Shown here: piece after piece, positions 8,736 to 18,129 of the stretch | How the letters are laid out: each line of letters starts with the position of its first letter | Numbering within the stretch: the first letter of the stretch is position 1 | From: an uncultured Lachnospiraceae bacterium | GTDB lineage: Bacteria; Bacillota; Clostridia; Lachnospirales; Lachnospiraceae | Reading direction: 5' to 3' | Assembly (NCBI GenBank): GCA_946040795.1 | Contig: CAMGCK010000001.1 | Location: forward strand, 1 to 64,000 | DNA length: 64,000 nt | Notes under the pieces: generated by a model | What the model was told of the DNA's origin: nothing | The model's input: the letters and a program-made list of their open reading frames with translations, nothing else | The model's database searches: none | Translations under genes and position numbers: made by a program

Positions 8736-8764
8736 TTGAAATCGGCCGCCTTTTTTGATATGAT
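8736..8764 (+). promoter_or_regulatory. Promoter for the ispF-cysE-cysS operon
   Basis: TTGAAA (8736-8741), a 17-nt spacer and TATGAT (8759-8764). It is placed back-to-back with the nudC promoter. Confidence 0.8.
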
Positions 8765-8792
8765 ATTTTAGACTTATTGTGGAGGAGTGTTT

Positions 8793-9362
8793 ATGCGTAT
8801 TGGTACGGGCTATGATGTCCATAAACTGACGGAAAACAGAAAACTGATCCTCGGCGGCGTGGAGATCCCGTATGAGAAGGGGCTTCTGGGCCACTCGGAT
8901 GCCGATGTTCTGGTGCACGCCATCATGGACGCGCTTCTCGGAGCAGCTGCGCTTGGGGATATCGGAAAGCACTTTCCGGACTCGGATCCGGCCTATGAAG
9001 GCGTATCCAGCATCATGCTTCTTGAGAAAGTGCGTGACATTCTTCTGGAGAACCTTTATGTAGTCGGCAATGTGGATGCCACGGTGATCTGTCAGCGTCC
9101 CAAACTGCTTCCATACCACGACGAGATGGTACGGAACATCGCGGAAGCGCTGGGCGTTCCGGAAAACAAGATCAGCGTCAAGGCGACCACAGAAGAGCAT
9201 CTGGGCTTTACCGGCCGCGGAGAGGGAATCTCCTGCCAGGCCGTCTGCCTTTTATATGATGTGGAGGAAGACCTTTCTTCTTCCGCAAAACAGCCATCCG
9301 GCTGTTCAAGTTGTGCGGGATGTAGCAGCTGCCCGGTAAGCAGTAGCGGGATCGATGCATAA
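8793..9362 (+). CDS. ispF: 2-C-methyl-D-erythritol 2,4-cyclodiphosphate synthase with Cys-rich tail
   Basis: The fifth enzyme of the MEP isoprenoid pathway, making the cyclic diphosphate from CDP-ME-2-phosphate; a homotrimer with Zn. Metal ligands are Asp8, His10 and His42, and the conserved HSDADVL and [11 protein letters not shown] motifs are present. The family core ends near residue 158. Here a further 30 residues carry Cys171, Cys174, Cys177 and Cys180 as CX2CX2CX2C followed by a Ser-rich end. This tail is not part of the usual enzyme. The start at 8793 follows ggagga with 6-nt spacing. First gene of an operon whose order resembles the Bacillus ispF-(gltX)-cysE-cysS-mrnC-rlmB block. Confidence 0.95.
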   Translation: MRIGTGYDVHKLTENRKLILGGVEIPYEKGLLGHSDADVLVHAIMDALLGAAALGDIGKHFPDSDPAYEGVSSIMLLEKVRDILLENLYVVGNVDATVICQRPKLLPYHDEMVRNIAEALGVPENKISVKATTEEHLGFTGRGEGISCQAVCLLYDVEEDLSSSAKQPSGCSSCAGCSSCPVSSSGIDA

Positions 9363-9385
9363 TAAGACAGCAGAGGAGCACAAAA

Positions 9386-10078
9386 ATGAACTATATTAAA
9401 TTTATTCAGGAACAGATGGAGGTCATCAAGGAGCGCGACCCGGCCATGAAAAGCAAATGGGAAGTTTTCCTTTATCCGACCTTCTGGGCGATGCTGACCT
9501 ATCAGCGGAGCCACAAAGCATATTTAAAAGGGCAATTTGTCCGCGCGAGACGCATTTCTCAGCGCAGCGCAAGAAAGACCGGTATCGAGATCCATCCGGG
9601 CGCGACCATCGGCAAAGGTCTTTTTATCGACCATGGCCACGGCGTGGTCATCGGTGAGACCACCATCATCGGCGATAATGTCACGCTGTATCAGGGCGTT
9701 ACACTGGGTGGTAACGGCAAGGAGCAAGGCAAGCGTCACCCCACCATCGGAAACAATGTCATGATCTCCGCGGGTGCCAAGGTTCTTGGATCCTTTACCA
9801 TCGGCGATAATTCCAAGATCGGCGCGGGCTCCGTCGTACTGAAGGAGGTCCCGCCCAATTCCACCGTTGTCGGTGTACCCGGCCATGTGGTCAAACGCGA
9901 CAATGTGCGTGTACCTTACGCGGACCTGGATCAGATCCACTTACCCGACCCGATCCAGAATGAAATCGATGAAATGAGACGCCAGATCTTAGCATTGACC
10001 GGAATCGTGGCGGAAATGCAGAATAAAGAGGAGGAGCGGGACGCAGCAGAGAAAAATGCAGCCCGGAAGCAGTTATGA
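9386..10078 (+). CDS. cysE: Serine O-acetyltransferase
   Basis: Acetylates L-serine with acetyl-CoA, the first step of cysteine synthesis. The 230-residue length fits the short Gram-positive (EpsC-like) form. A short alpha-helical N-terminal region is followed by a left-handed beta-helix of hexapeptide repeats (about residues 68-165) with the catalytic His in DHGHGVVIGET and the GVTLGGNG block. The last 40 residues are charged and probably coiled coil. The start has gaggag upstream. The stop overlaps the cysS ATG (ATGA), linking cysteine synthesis to cysteinyl-tRNA charging. Confidence 0.95.
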   Translation: MNYIKFIQEQMEVIKERDPAMKSKWEVFLYPTFWAMLTYQRSHKAYLKGQFVRARRISQRSARKTGIEIHPGATIGKGLFIDHGHGVVIGETTIIGDNVTLYQGVTLGGNGKEQGKRHPTIGNNVMISAGAKVLGSFTIGDNSKIGAGSVVLKEVPPNSTVVGVPGHVVKRDNVRVPYADLDQIHLPDPIQNEIDEMRRQILALTGIVAEMQNKEEERDAAEKNAARKQL

Positions 10079-11490
10079 GAATTTACAATACACTGACCAA
10101 GAGAGTTGAAGAATTCAAGCCGAACGTGGAAGGCAAGGTTGCCATGTACACCTGCGGCCCCACCGTTTATCACTTTGCGCACATCGGCAACTTAAGAAGC
10201 TACATCTGTGAGGATGTGCTGGAGAAGACACTTCGTTACATCGGCTATGATGTAAAGCGTGTCATGAACATCACGGATGTGGGTCATCTGTCCAGCGATG
10301 CCGATACCGGTGAGGATAAGATGTTAAAGGGCGCAAAGCGCGAGCATAAGACCGTCATGGAGATCGCAAAGTTCTACACCGATGCTTTCATGTCCGACTG
10401 CGCCAAGCTGAACATCAAAACGCCGGACGTCGTGGAACCGGCAACGAACTGCATTGATGAATTCATCCACATGATCGAAGTCCTGCTGGAAAAGGGCTAT
10501 GCTTATCAGGCCGGCGAGAATGTTTATTTTGATACCTCCAAGCTGGACGAGTACTATGTATTCGGCAACCAGAACGAGGAAGAACTGATGGTAGGTGTCC
10601 GCGACGATGTTACGGAAGACACCAACAAGCGCAACAAGAACGACTTTGTTCTGTGGTTTACCAAGTCCAAGTTCGAGGACCAGGCACTGAAGTGGGATTC
10701 TCCGTGGGGCGTGGGCTATCCGGGCTGGCACATCGAATGCTCCTGCATCAGCATGAAGCATCTCGGCGAATACATGGACATTCACTGCGGCGGCGTGGAC
10801 AACATGTTCCCGCATCACACCAACGAGATCGCGCAGAGTGAATCCTACACCGGCCACAAGTGGTGCAACTACTGGTTCCATGTCCATCACTTAAACGACC
10901 GTGAAGGCAAGATGAGTAAGTCCAAGGGCAACATCCTGACTGTTTCCGTTCTTCAGGAAAAGGGTTATGATCCGCTGGTCTACCGTCTGTTCTGCCTGAA
11001 TTCCCATTACAGAAAGCCGCTGGAATTTTCCTTTGACGCGCTGGATAACACCAATGCCGCTTATCAGAAGCTTTTGAAGCGCTGCCAGGATTTGAGGAAG
11101 GCAGCTGAAGGAAAGACGGATGTTGATGAGGCTGTTGTAACCGAGTTCAATAACCGTTTCATTGACGCATTGGGCAATGACACCAATACCGCCATGGCGC
11201 TCACGGTGCTTTATGATGTTCTGAAGGCCGATACCACGGATGCAACCAAGGTGAAGCTCATCGGCATGTTCGATTATGTTCTCAGTCTGGATCTTCTGAA
11301 GGAAAGAGAAGAAAAAAAACCGGAAGTGGATGACGAGCTTGCCGCATATGTGGAAGAGCAGATTGCCCTCCGTAAGGCCGCAAAGAAGGAAAAAAATTTT
11401 GCGGAAGCAGACCGTATCCGCAATGAACTTCTGGAAAAGGGCATCGTATTAAAGGATACCCGCGAAGGAACCACCTGGGAGAAAGCATGA
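10075..11490 (+). CDS. cysS: Cysteinyl-tRNA synthetase
   Basis: A class I aminoacyl-tRNA synthetase of 471 residues that charges tRNA-Cys. Conserved elements are YTCGPTVYHFAHIGN with the HIGN motif, the zinc-site region GWHIECS followed by CGGVDNMFPHHTNE, and KMSKSKGN. A DALR-type anticodon domain occupies the C-terminal third. It overlaps cysE and mrnC by 4 bp on either side, as expected for translational coupling. Confidence 0.97.
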   Translation: MRIYNTLTKRVEEFKPNVEGKVAMYTCGPTVYHFAHIGNLRSYICEDVLEKTLRYIGYDVKRVMNITDVGHLSSDADTGEDKMLKGAKREHKTVMEIAKFYTDAFMSDCAKLNIKTPDVVEPATNCIDEFIHMIEVLLEKGYAYQAGENVYFDTSKLDEYYVFGNQNEEELMVGVRDDVTEDTNKRNKNDFVLWFTKSKFEDQALKWDSPWGVGYPGWHIECSCISMKHLGEYMDIHCGGVDNMFPHHTNEIAQSESYTGHKWCNYWFHVHHLNDREGKMSKSKGNILTVSVLQEKGYDPLVYRLFCLNSHYRKPLEFSFDALDNTNAAYQKLLKRCQDLRKAAEGKTDVDEAVVTEFNNRFIDALGNDTNTAMALTVLYDVLKADTTDATKVKLIGMFDYVLSLDLLKEREEKKPEVDDELAAYVEEQIALRKAAKKEKNFAEADRIRNELLEKGIVLKDTREGTTWEKA

Positions 11491-11933
11491 CGCCTGAAAA
11501 CATGGAAAAAGACGCGCTGATCGGCAGTATTCTGGAAGCATTTTCACTGAAAACGGAAAAGGCTTCCACGTACTCGCCGCTTGCGCTGGCCTATATCGGC
11601 GACAATGTATATGAGCTTGTCAATCGTACTGTGGCGGTCCGAAAAGCGAACCGCCAGGTACAGAAGCTCCATAAGGAATGTTCCGGACGCGCCAGAGCGG
11701 CCACACAGGCCCGGCTGATCGCGGCCATTGAACCCGATCTTACGGAGGAGGAACTTTCCGTATATACACGCGGCAGAAATGCCGAGGTCAACACCAAAGC
11801 CAAGAACTCCACGCTGGCGGAATATCATCATGCCACCGGACTGGAAGCGCTGATCGGCTACCTGTATCTGGACGGACAGTATGAGCGGCTGGTGGAACTT
11901 ATCAAAACAGGCTGGGAGAGAATCAATGTCTGA
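11487..11933 (+). CDS. mrnC: Mini-ribonuclease III
   Basis: A stand-alone RNase III catalytic domain (148 residues, no dsRNA-binding domain) that matures the 3' end and 5' end of 23S rRNA in Gram-positive bacteria. The signature LAYIGDNVYEL carries the catalytic Asp39 and Glu43, and the ATGLEALIGYLYL helix closes the active site with a second acidic residue. Overlaps cysS by ATGA, and the downstream rlmB start lies inside its 3' end. The cysS-mrnC-rlmB order is conserved in Bacillus. Confidence 0.93.
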   Translation: MTPENMEKDALIGSILEAFSLKTEKASTYSPLALAYIGDNVYELVNRTVAVRKANRQVQKLHKECSGRARAATQARLIAAIEPDLTEEELSVYTRGRNAEVNTKAKNSTLAEYHHATGLEALIGYLYLDGQYERLVELIKTGWERINV

Positions 11934-12669
11934 AGAGAATTTACTGGTGGAAGGACGGAATGCCGTTCTGGAAGCCATTCGTGCCGGGAAGACCATCGAC
12001 CGGTTATATGTGCAGGACGGCCTGAAGGACGGTCCGGTGAACACGATCATCCGCGAGGCTAAGAAGGCCGGCGTATTCGTTCGTTTTGAGACCAAGGACC
12101 GGCTGAATCAGCTGTCGGAAAGCAAGAACCATCAGGGCGTGATCGCGCAGATCGCCGCCTACCGCTATTATGAAGTGGAAGATATGCTGAAGGAGGCAGA
12201 GGAGAAAGGCGAGGCACCGTTCCTCATTCTGCTGGACGGCATTGAAGATCCGCATAATCTGGGTGCCATCATTCGTACGGCCAATCAGGCCGGTGCGCAC
12301 GGCGTCATTATTCCGAAAAACCGCGCGGTGGGACTGACTGCTACGGTGGCAAAGACGTCCGCAGGCGCGCTGAATTATACGAAGGTTGCCAAGGTGACCA
12401 ACATCGGAAATACCATCGACGAGCTGAAGGAAAAGGGCATGTGGTTTGTCTGTGCAGACATGGGCGGAACCGTGATGTATGATCTGAATCTGAAGGGCTC
12501 CATCGGTCTGGTGGTCGGTGCGGAAGGAAACGGCGTTTCCCGTCTGGTTCGGGAAAAGTGCGACATGATTGCAACGATTCCGATGAAAGGAAACATTGAC
12601 TCCCTGAACGCTTCCGTGGCAGCCGGCGTACTGGCTTATGAGATCGTCCGGCAGCGTCTGGGAAAGTAA
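11926..12669 (+). CDS. rlmB: 23S rRNA (guanosine-2'-O-)-methyltransferase RlmB
   Basis: A SPOUT-class methyltransferase (247 residues) predicted to methylate the 2'-O of G2251 of 23S rRNA. The N-terminal L30-like substrate-binding domain (about 1-75) is followed by the knotted TrmH core with motif 1 NLGAIIRTANQAGAHG, motif 2 VVGAEGNGVSRLV and motif 3 IPMKGNIDSLNASVAAG. The start at 11926, preceded by gggagag, is preferred over an in-frame upstream ATG that would add 15 unrelated residues. Overlaps mrnC by 8 bp. Confidence 0.92.
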   Translation: MSEENLLVEGRNAVLEAIRAGKTIDRLYVQDGLKDGPVNTIIREAKKAGVFVRFETKDRLNQLSESKNHQGVIAQIAAYRYYEVEDMLKEAEEKGEAPFLILLDGIEDPHNLGAIIRTANQAGAHGVIIPKNRAVGLTATVAKTSAGALNYTKVAKVTNIGNTIDELKEKGMWFVCADMGGTVMYDLNLKGSIGLVVGAEGNGVSRLVREKCDMIATIPMKGNIDSLNASVAAGVLAYEIVRQRLGK

Positions 12670-12682
12670 AGGAAAATTTAAT

Positions 12683-13483
12683 ATGATCCGATTGATTGCA
12701 AGTGACATGGACGGCACGCTGGTGGAAAATGTGAACAGTCCGCTTCCGGAAGGTCTCATTGAGCTCATTGAGACAATGTACGACAGGGGCATACGGTTCG
12801 CAGTGGCCACAGGCCGTCAGTATTCCAATGTAGAGGCCCTGTTCCGCCCGGTGCGGGACAAGATCTATTTTATCTGCGAGGGCGGCGGCGTGACATTTTA
12901 CCGGGATGAGATCCTGGATCGTCAGACGCTTTCTACCGGTCACGAGCATGAACTGATCGATGACATCCGGAACGCGCCGGGCGCGCGGATCTGGATCACG
13001 GGAGAGAGACGCGGCTACCTTTTGGGCGATGATCCGGACTATGTCCGGCTGATGCGGGATGAGGTACACGCGTCTTTTGATATTCAGGAGAACCTGCATG
13101 CCATTACGGAGCCCATGCTGAAGATCTCACTTCTTCAGTTTCTGGAGCCGGAGGTGCGTCCGGAGAATTACGACTTTTTCAGTCGGAAATACGGCGACAT
13201 CTATCAGGTCATGAAGGCGGGGCACGGATTTCTGGACTTCATCGGAAAGGGTGCAGGAAAAGGAAAAGCGCTGAAGAGTCTCATGGCCCGGCTGGGCATC
13301 GGCCGGGAGGAAACGGTGGTCTTCGGGGATAACGAAAATGATGTATCCATGTTCCGAGAGGCAGGGCTGTCCTACGCCATGCAGTCGTCCTATGCGCATG
13401 TGAAGGCGCAGGCGGACCGCGTGACGGGAAATGTACCGGAGGAGATGAAAAAACTGCTGAAAGAGTCAGAAGGTGTGGAATAA
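12683..13483 (+). CDS. Cof-type HAD-IIB phosphatase
   Basis: A 266-residue haloacid dehalogenase-type sugar or nucleotide phosphatase of the Cof family. The nucleophile motif DMDGTL begins at Asp8 with Asp10 as acid/base. The C2 cap lies in the middle, the conserved Lys is near GKGAGKGKAL, and motif IV is GDNENDVSMF. The substrate of this family is rarely predictable. Start chosen at 12683, behind aaagga, rather than an upstream in-frame ATG inside rlmB. It follows rlmB by 13 nt. Confidence 0.88.
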   Translation: MIRLIASDMDGTLVENVNSPLPEGLIELIETMYDRGIRFAVATGRQYSNVEALFRPVRDKIYFICEGGGVTFYRDEILDRQTLSTGHEHELIDDIRNAPGARIWITGERRGYLLGDDPDYVRLMRDEVHASFDIQENLHAITEPMLKISLLQFLEPEVRPENYDFFSRKYGDIYQVMKAGHGFLDFIGKGAGKGKALKSLMARLGIGREETVVFGDNENDVSMFREAGLSYAMQSSYAHVKAQADRVTGNVPEEMKKLLKESEGVE

Positions 13484-13543
13484 GGACGATCCGGAACGGA
13501 AAATGCGGACCGAATGAACTTAAATGACAAAAAAGGAGAAAAA

Positions 13544-15583
13544 ATGAAAAAGATCATGAACGGACAGGGAATTACCCTGGGTACCTGTTATTATCCGGAA
13601 CACTGGGAAAAGAAGGACTGGGCAGAGGATCTGGACCGCATGCTGGCTGCCGGAATCAAGACCATCCGCATTGCGGAATTTGCCTGGAACATCGTTGAGC
13701 CGGAAGAGGGCGTTTATACCTATGAATACTGGGATGAATTTCTGGATCTCTGCGCGGAAAAGGGCATGCAGGTCATCTTCGGTACGCCGACCGCAACGGC
13801 GCCGGCATGGATGACGGAGAAGTATCCGGAAGTTTTGAACCGCCGTCCGGACGGTACCGTGATCCATCACGGCGAGCGTCAGCAGAACAATTTTTCATCT
13901 GAGATCTACCGCCGTTTTTCCGAGAATATCACGGACAAGCTGGCAGCGCATTACGGACAGCATCCGGCCATCATCGGCTGGCAGCTGGACAATGAATTCA
14001 ACTGCGGCTGCAGTCTCTATTACGCGGAAAGCGATACCCTTCGTTTCCGCGAGTTCCTGAAGAAGAAATATGAAAACATCGATGCGCTGAATAAAGCGTG
14101 GGGCACCGTTTTCTGGAATCAGACCTACAATTCCTTTGAGGAGATCCACGTTCCGCGTCAGACCTACGGCGGCGCGTACAATCCGAATCTGGTACTGGAT
14201 TTCCGCCGTTATATTTCCGACACGGTATGCTCCTTTGCAAAGGCGCAGGCAGACATCATCCGCAAATATAAAAAGCCGGACGATTTTATCACGACAAACG
14301 GTATTTTTGACAACATCGATTATCGCCGCATGATGAAGGAGTCGCTGGATGATATCACCTTTGACTCCTATCCGAACTTCGGCTACTGCCTGGATCGTTA
14401 TGAGGAAGGCGCGTTCAATGACCGCAATAATTCCAAGACGCTGGCAGAGGTCCGTGCCATCGAGCCTGTCTTTGGCATCATGGAGCAGCAGTCCGGTGCC
14501 AATGGCTGGAACACCGGAATGGAAGCTCCCACGCCGCGCCCGGGTCAGATCACGCTCTGGACCATGCAGTCCATTGCGAACGGCGCGGATTATGTCAGCT
14601 ATTTCCGCTGGCGTACCTGCACCTTCGGCACGGAAATGTACTGGCACGGCATTCTGGACTACTCCGGCCGTGAGAACCGCCGTTACCGTGAAGTGAAGGA
14701 TATTTACAATAAACTCGATAAAATACAGGAGATTGCCGGCGCAAAGTATCAGGCCAAGGCAGCGGTGATCCGGGATTATGATAATGACTGGGACAGCCGT
14801 TTTGATGTCTGGCACAAGCGCCTGGATGAAATGAGCGGAAAAGCCCTGTTTGAAACGCTGCAGAAGACACATACGCCCTTTGATTACTATCGTCTGTACG
14901 ATGATTCCGAGGCATCCGATCTCATTAAGTACGATGTGGTGTTCTATCCGCATCCGGAGATCATGACGGAGGCACGTGCCAAGATCCTGCAGAAATATGT
15001 GGAAAACGGCGGAACGCTTGTCATCGGCTGCCGCGGCGGTCAGAAGGATATTTACGGCCGCTGCACACGTGAACTGCTGCCGGGCCTATTAAAGCCGCTG
15101 ACCGGCGCTGATGTACTGGAGTACTCTTATGTGGCACCGGATGAAGGTACAGTGACCGTGGACTGGGATGGTCTGAGCTTTGACGCACCGCTGTTCAATG
15201 AGATCCTGCAGGCTGAAGAGGGCGCGGAAGCGGCTGCAGCCTATAAGGACAGTTATTACGCCGGAGAAACGGCACTGATCAAAAAGAACGTGGGTGCCGG
15301 AACAGTCTATTATTTCGGTGCTGCGTTCAACGAGAGCACAGTTCGCGCGTTCCTGAAGAAGACCGGTGTGGAAGGCACCTATGCCGATGTCATCGAGGGG
15401 CCGGAGTGCGTAGAGATTGCCGTTCGTGAAAAGGAAGACCGGAAATATCTGTTTGTACTGAATTTTGCATCAGAAGAAGTGACAGTTACATTGAAGGCTC
15501 CGGTATACGAAATGCTGACAGAAATGACGGAATCCGGTGCGATCACACTGCCGAAGTACGGAGTTAAGGTATATCGTCTGTAA
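13544..15583 (+). CDS. GH42 beta-galactosidase (second copy)
   Basis: A 679-residue GH42 enzyme. The acid/base Glu151 lies in WQLDNE, followed by a shortened CGC cysteine pair where the first copy has a three-Cys site. The nucleophile Glu314 lies in FGIMEQQSG. TIM barrel, trimerisation and C-terminal beta domains are all present. The start follows aaggaga closely; an in-frame ATG 30 nt upstream lacks a ribosome binding site. The gene sits at the 3' end of the ispF operon, 60 nt after the HAD gene, an odd place for a carbohydrase, and it may also have its own weak promoter. No signal peptide. Confidence 0.94.
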   Translation: MKKIMNGQGITLGTCYYPEHWEKKDWAEDLDRMLAAGIKTIRIAEFAWNIVEPEEGVYTYEYWDEFLDLCAEKGMQVIFGTPTATAPAWMTEKYPEVLNRRPDGTVIHHGERQQNNFSSEIYRRFSENITDKLAAHYGQHPAIIGWQLDNEFNCGCSLYYAESDTLRFREFLKKKYENIDALNKAWGTVFWNQTYNSFEEIHVPRQTYGGAYNPNLVLDFRRYISDTVCSFAKAQADIIRKYKKPDDFITTNGIFDNIDYRRMMKESLDDITFDSYPNFGYCLDRYEEGAFNDRNNSKTLAEVRAIEPVFGIMEQQSGANGWNTGMEAPTPRPGQITLWTMQSIANGADYVSYFRWRTCTFGTEMYWHGILDYSGRENRRYREVKDIYNKLDKIQEIAGAKYQAKAAVIRDYDNDWDSRFDVWHKRLDEMSGKALFETLQKTHTPFDYYRLYDDSEASDLIKYDVVFYPHPEIMTEARAKILQKYVENGGTLVIGCRGGQKDIYGRCTRELLPGLLKPLTGADVLEYSYVAPDEGTVTVDWDGLSFDAPLFNEILQAEEGAEAAAAYKDSYYAGETALIKKNVGAGTVYYFGAAFNESTVRAFLKKTGVEGTYADVIEGPECVEIAVREKEDRKYLFVLNFASEEVTVTLKAPVYEMLTEMTESGAITLPKYGVKVYRL

Positions 15584-15602
15584 ATCTTCATCAATTTTTC
15601 AC

Positions 15603-15631
15603 TTGCCAAAATCGGGGGTTCATTGTATATT
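15603..15631 (+). promoter_or_regulatory. Promoter for topA
   Basis: TTGCCA (15603-15608), a 17-nt spacer and TATATT (15626-15631) preceded by TG, an extended -10. It lies 33 nt before the topA start codon. Confidence 0.8.
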
Positions 15632-15663
15632 CTGTAATTGTATCTTTTGTCGAAGGAGTACTT

Positions 15664-17631
15664 ATGGCAAATAAGCTTATTATCGTAGAGTCACCGACCA
15701 AGGTGCACACCATTAAAAAGTTCCTGGGCAGCGGTTATGAGGTCATCGCGTCAAACGGCCACATCCGCGATCTCCCGAAGAGCCAGATGGGTGTGGACAT
15801 TGAACATGACTTTGAACCCAAATATATTACCATCCGCGGAAAAGGCGATGTAGTCAGTGCACTGAAGAGGGAAATCAAGAAAGCAGACAAGATCTTCCTT
15901 GCAACGGACCCGGACCGCGAAGGTGAAGCCATTTCCTGGCATCTGACTCAGGCGCTGAACATGGAAGGCAAGGATGTCCGCCGTATTACTTTCAATGAAA
16001 TCACCAAGAATGCGGTCAAGGAAGCGCTGAAGAATCCCAAGGAGATTGATGAAAAGCTCGTGGACGCGCAGCAGGCCCGCCGTGTGCTGGACCGTGTGGT
16101 CGGTTACCAGCTGAGCCCGATCCTCTGGAAGAAGGTCAAGGGCAAATTATCTGCCGGTCGTGTACAGTCCGCCGTGCTTCGCATGGTGGCGGACAAGGAA
16201 GCGGAGATCGCCGCATTTGTACCCAATGAATACTGGACCATTGAAGCGGATTTTAACAACAGTGAGGGCAAGAAGGCAGTCCATGCCGAGTTTTACGGCA
16301 TGAACGGCCGCAAAATGGCTGTTGATAATGAAAATACGGCGGTTGAGATCGAGGCAGCGCTTCACGGTTCTGCATTCACCGTGGAGGAAATGAAGCAGTC
16401 CACGCGTTCCAAAAACGCGCCGTTTCCGTTCACCACGTCCACGCTGCAGCAGGAGGCCTCGAACCGCCTGAACTTCTCTACGCAGAAGACCATGAGCCTG
16501 GCGCAGCAGTTATATGAAGGTGTGAAGGTCACCGGTCACGGCACCGTGGGTCTCATCACTTATTTAAGAACGGACTCCACCCGTATCTCCGAAGAAGCCG
16601 ACAAGGCCTGCAAGGCTTATGTCGCGGATAAATACGGAGAAGGTTATGTGGGATTCGGCGCAGTGAAGAACACGAACAGTGCGCAGGATGCGCATGAAGC
16701 CATCCGTCCGACGGATCTTACGATCACGCCGGAGAGCGTGAAGGCTGAAATGCCCCGTGATCTGTTCCGTCTGTACCAGCTGATCTACAAGCGTTTTGTG
16801 GCCAGCCGCATGAAGCCGGCCGTTTATGATACCGCATCCCTGCGCCTGAATTCCGGCACCTACGTCTTTACGGCTTCCATGTCCAAGCTGGGATTCCCGG
16901 GCTTCCTTCTGGCCTATGAAGGCGATGAGGCCAAGCTTTCCGGCGACAGCGGCATCCTGAAGCTGAAAGAGGGCGATGTCCTCACAGCCGGTGAAGTCAT
17001 TAAGGAACAGCATTTCACACAGCCGCCGGCGCATTATACGGAAGCATCGCTTGTCCGTGCCATGGAAGACGCCGGCCTGGGCCGTCCGTCCACATACGCG
17101 CCTACCATCACGAACATCCTCGGTAAGCATTACATCACCAAGGAAGGCCGTAATGTGTTCATTACAGAGCTCGGTGAGGTCGTCAACGGCATCATGGAGA
17201 ATTCCTTCCCGGATATCGTAGACCTGAACTTTACGGCAAAAATGGAGCGTGAGCTCGATGAAGTCGCGGAGGGTACCAAGGACTGGCGTGAGATGATGAA
17301 GGAGTTCTATCCGAACTTTGAGAAAGAACTGAACCGTGCTGAAAAGGAACTGGAGAAGGTCAAGGTCGAAGACGAAAAGACCGATATCATCTGTGAGAGC
17401 TGCGGCCGAAACATGGTCATCAAATACGGCGCGCACGGAAAGTTCCTGGCGTGTCCCGGATTCCCGGAATGCAGAAATACCATGCCGTTCCTTGAAAAGA
17501 CCGGCGATGTCTGTCCGAAGTGCGGAAAGGACATCGTGATCCGGAGAAGCCGGAAGGGACGCCGCTTCTATGGATGTGAAGGGGCGCCGGAGTGCGATTA
17601 TATGTCGTGGGTACGCCCGAAGGGGCAGTGA
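15664..17631 (+). CDS. topA: DNA topoisomerase I (type IA)
   Basis: Relaxes negative supercoils by single-strand passage. The 655 residues comprise a Toprim domain (about 1-115) with the Mg-binding DPDREGEA block, the strand-passage arch, the catalytic Tyr300 in YLRTDSTR, the HEAIRPTD and GRPSTYAPT blocks, and two C-terminal four-Cys zinc ribbons (about 577-605 and 617-645). It has one ribbon fewer than the longest family members but is otherwise complete. The start follows gaaggag. Probably monocistronic, between its own promoter and the ylxM promoter. Confidence 0.97.
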   Translation: MANKLIIVESPTKVHTIKKFLGSGYEVIASNGHIRDLPKSQMGVDIEHDFEPKYITIRGKGDVVSALKREIKKADKIFLATDPDREGEAISWHLTQALNMEGKDVRRITFNEITKNAVKEALKNPKEIDEKLVDAQQARRVLDRVVGYQLSPILWKKVKGKLSAGRVQSAVLRMVADKEAEIAAFVPNEYWTIEADFNNSEGKKAVHAEFYGMNGRKMAVDNENTAVEIEAALHGSAFTVEEMKQSTRSKNAPFPFTTSTLQQEASNRLNFSTQKTMSLAQQLYEGVKVTGHGTVGLITYLRTDSTRISEEADKACKAYVADKYGEGYVGFGAVKNTNSAQDAHEAIRPTDLTITPESVKAEMPRDLFRLYQLIYKRFVASRMKPAVYDTASLRLNSGTYVFTASMSKLGFPGFLLAYEGDEAKLSGDSGILKLKEGDVLTAGEVIKEQHFTQPPAHYTEASLVRAMEDAGLGRPSTYAPTITNILGKHYITKEGRNVFITELGEVVNGIMENSFPDIVDLNFTAKMERELDEVAEGTKDWREMMKEFYPNFEKELNRAEKELEKVKVEDEKTDIICESCGRNMVIKYGAHGKFLACPGFPECRNTMPFLEKTGDVCPKCGKDIVIRRSRKGRRFYGCEGAPECDYMSWVRPKGQ

Positions 17632-17659
17632 TGTGTCGCTGGAGCGCCTTGGGGCGTAA

Positions 17660-17689
17660 CATAGCCTTAATGAATAACCCAGGCTTATG
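17660..17689 (+). terminator. Weak hairpin after topA
   Basis: catagcct (17660-17667) pairs with aggcttatg (17681-17689) through one bulge, followed by a T-rich stretch to 17706. It is a possible but imperfect terminator for topA. A small palindrome (ttgac-ct-gtcaa, 17705-17716) follows it. Confidence 0.35.
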
Positions 17690-17726
17690 GCAATATTTAG
17701 ATTTTTGACCTGTCAAGTAAAAATGC

Positions 17727-17755
17727 TTGACACCCGCTCCCTTTTGTTGTAATAT
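17727..17755 (+). promoter_or_regulatory. Strong promoter for the ylxM-ffh-rpsP operon
   Basis: A perfect TTGACA (17727-17732), 17-nt spacer and TAATAT (17750-17755), just upstream of ylxM. It may drive much of the following co-oriented run to nnrD. Confidence 0.8.
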
Positions 17756-17772
17756 ACTCAGGGTGATCTTCT

Positions 17773-18111
17773 ATGGAGAAAATTTTTGAGAAAACACTGC
17801 TCTATGACTTCTACGGCGAGCTCCTCACGGAGCACCAGCAGGAGATCTACGAAAATGTGGTATTCGATGACATGTCGCTTTCAGAAGCGGCCGCGGAATT
17901 CGGTGTTTCCCGTCAGGGCATTCACGACATGATCCGCCGGTGTGACAAAGCCCTGGAGGAGTATGAAGAAAAACTCCACATGGTGGAACAGTTTGAAAAA
18001 ATCAAGAAATACACCGAAAACATGAGAACACTGCTCCTTTTGGGAGAGAGCGGTGATAAAAAGCAGGAGCTTCTGGATCTGACGGAAAAGATCCTTGGCG
18101 AACTGGAATAA
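17773..18111 (+). CDS. ylxM: YlxM family putative signal recognition particle accessory protein
   Basis: A 112-residue UPF0122/YlxM protein with a sigma-like helix-turn-helix (SLSEAAAEFGVSRQGIHDM, about residues 36-54) and a C-terminal coiled coil. The gene is almost always next to ffh, and in streptococci the protein binds SRP RNA and Ffh and tunes their GTPase activity. The leader is short, with only a weak gggtga site before the ATG, so translation may be modest. It precedes ffh by 18 nt. Confidence 0.92.
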   Translation: MEKIFEKTLLYDFYGELLTEHQQEIYENVVFDDMSLSEAAAEFGVSRQGIHDMIRRCDKALEEYEEKLHMVEQFEKIKKYTENMRTLLLLGESGDKKQELLDLTEKILGELE

Positions 18112-18129
18112 GCATACAGGAGTTTTTGA

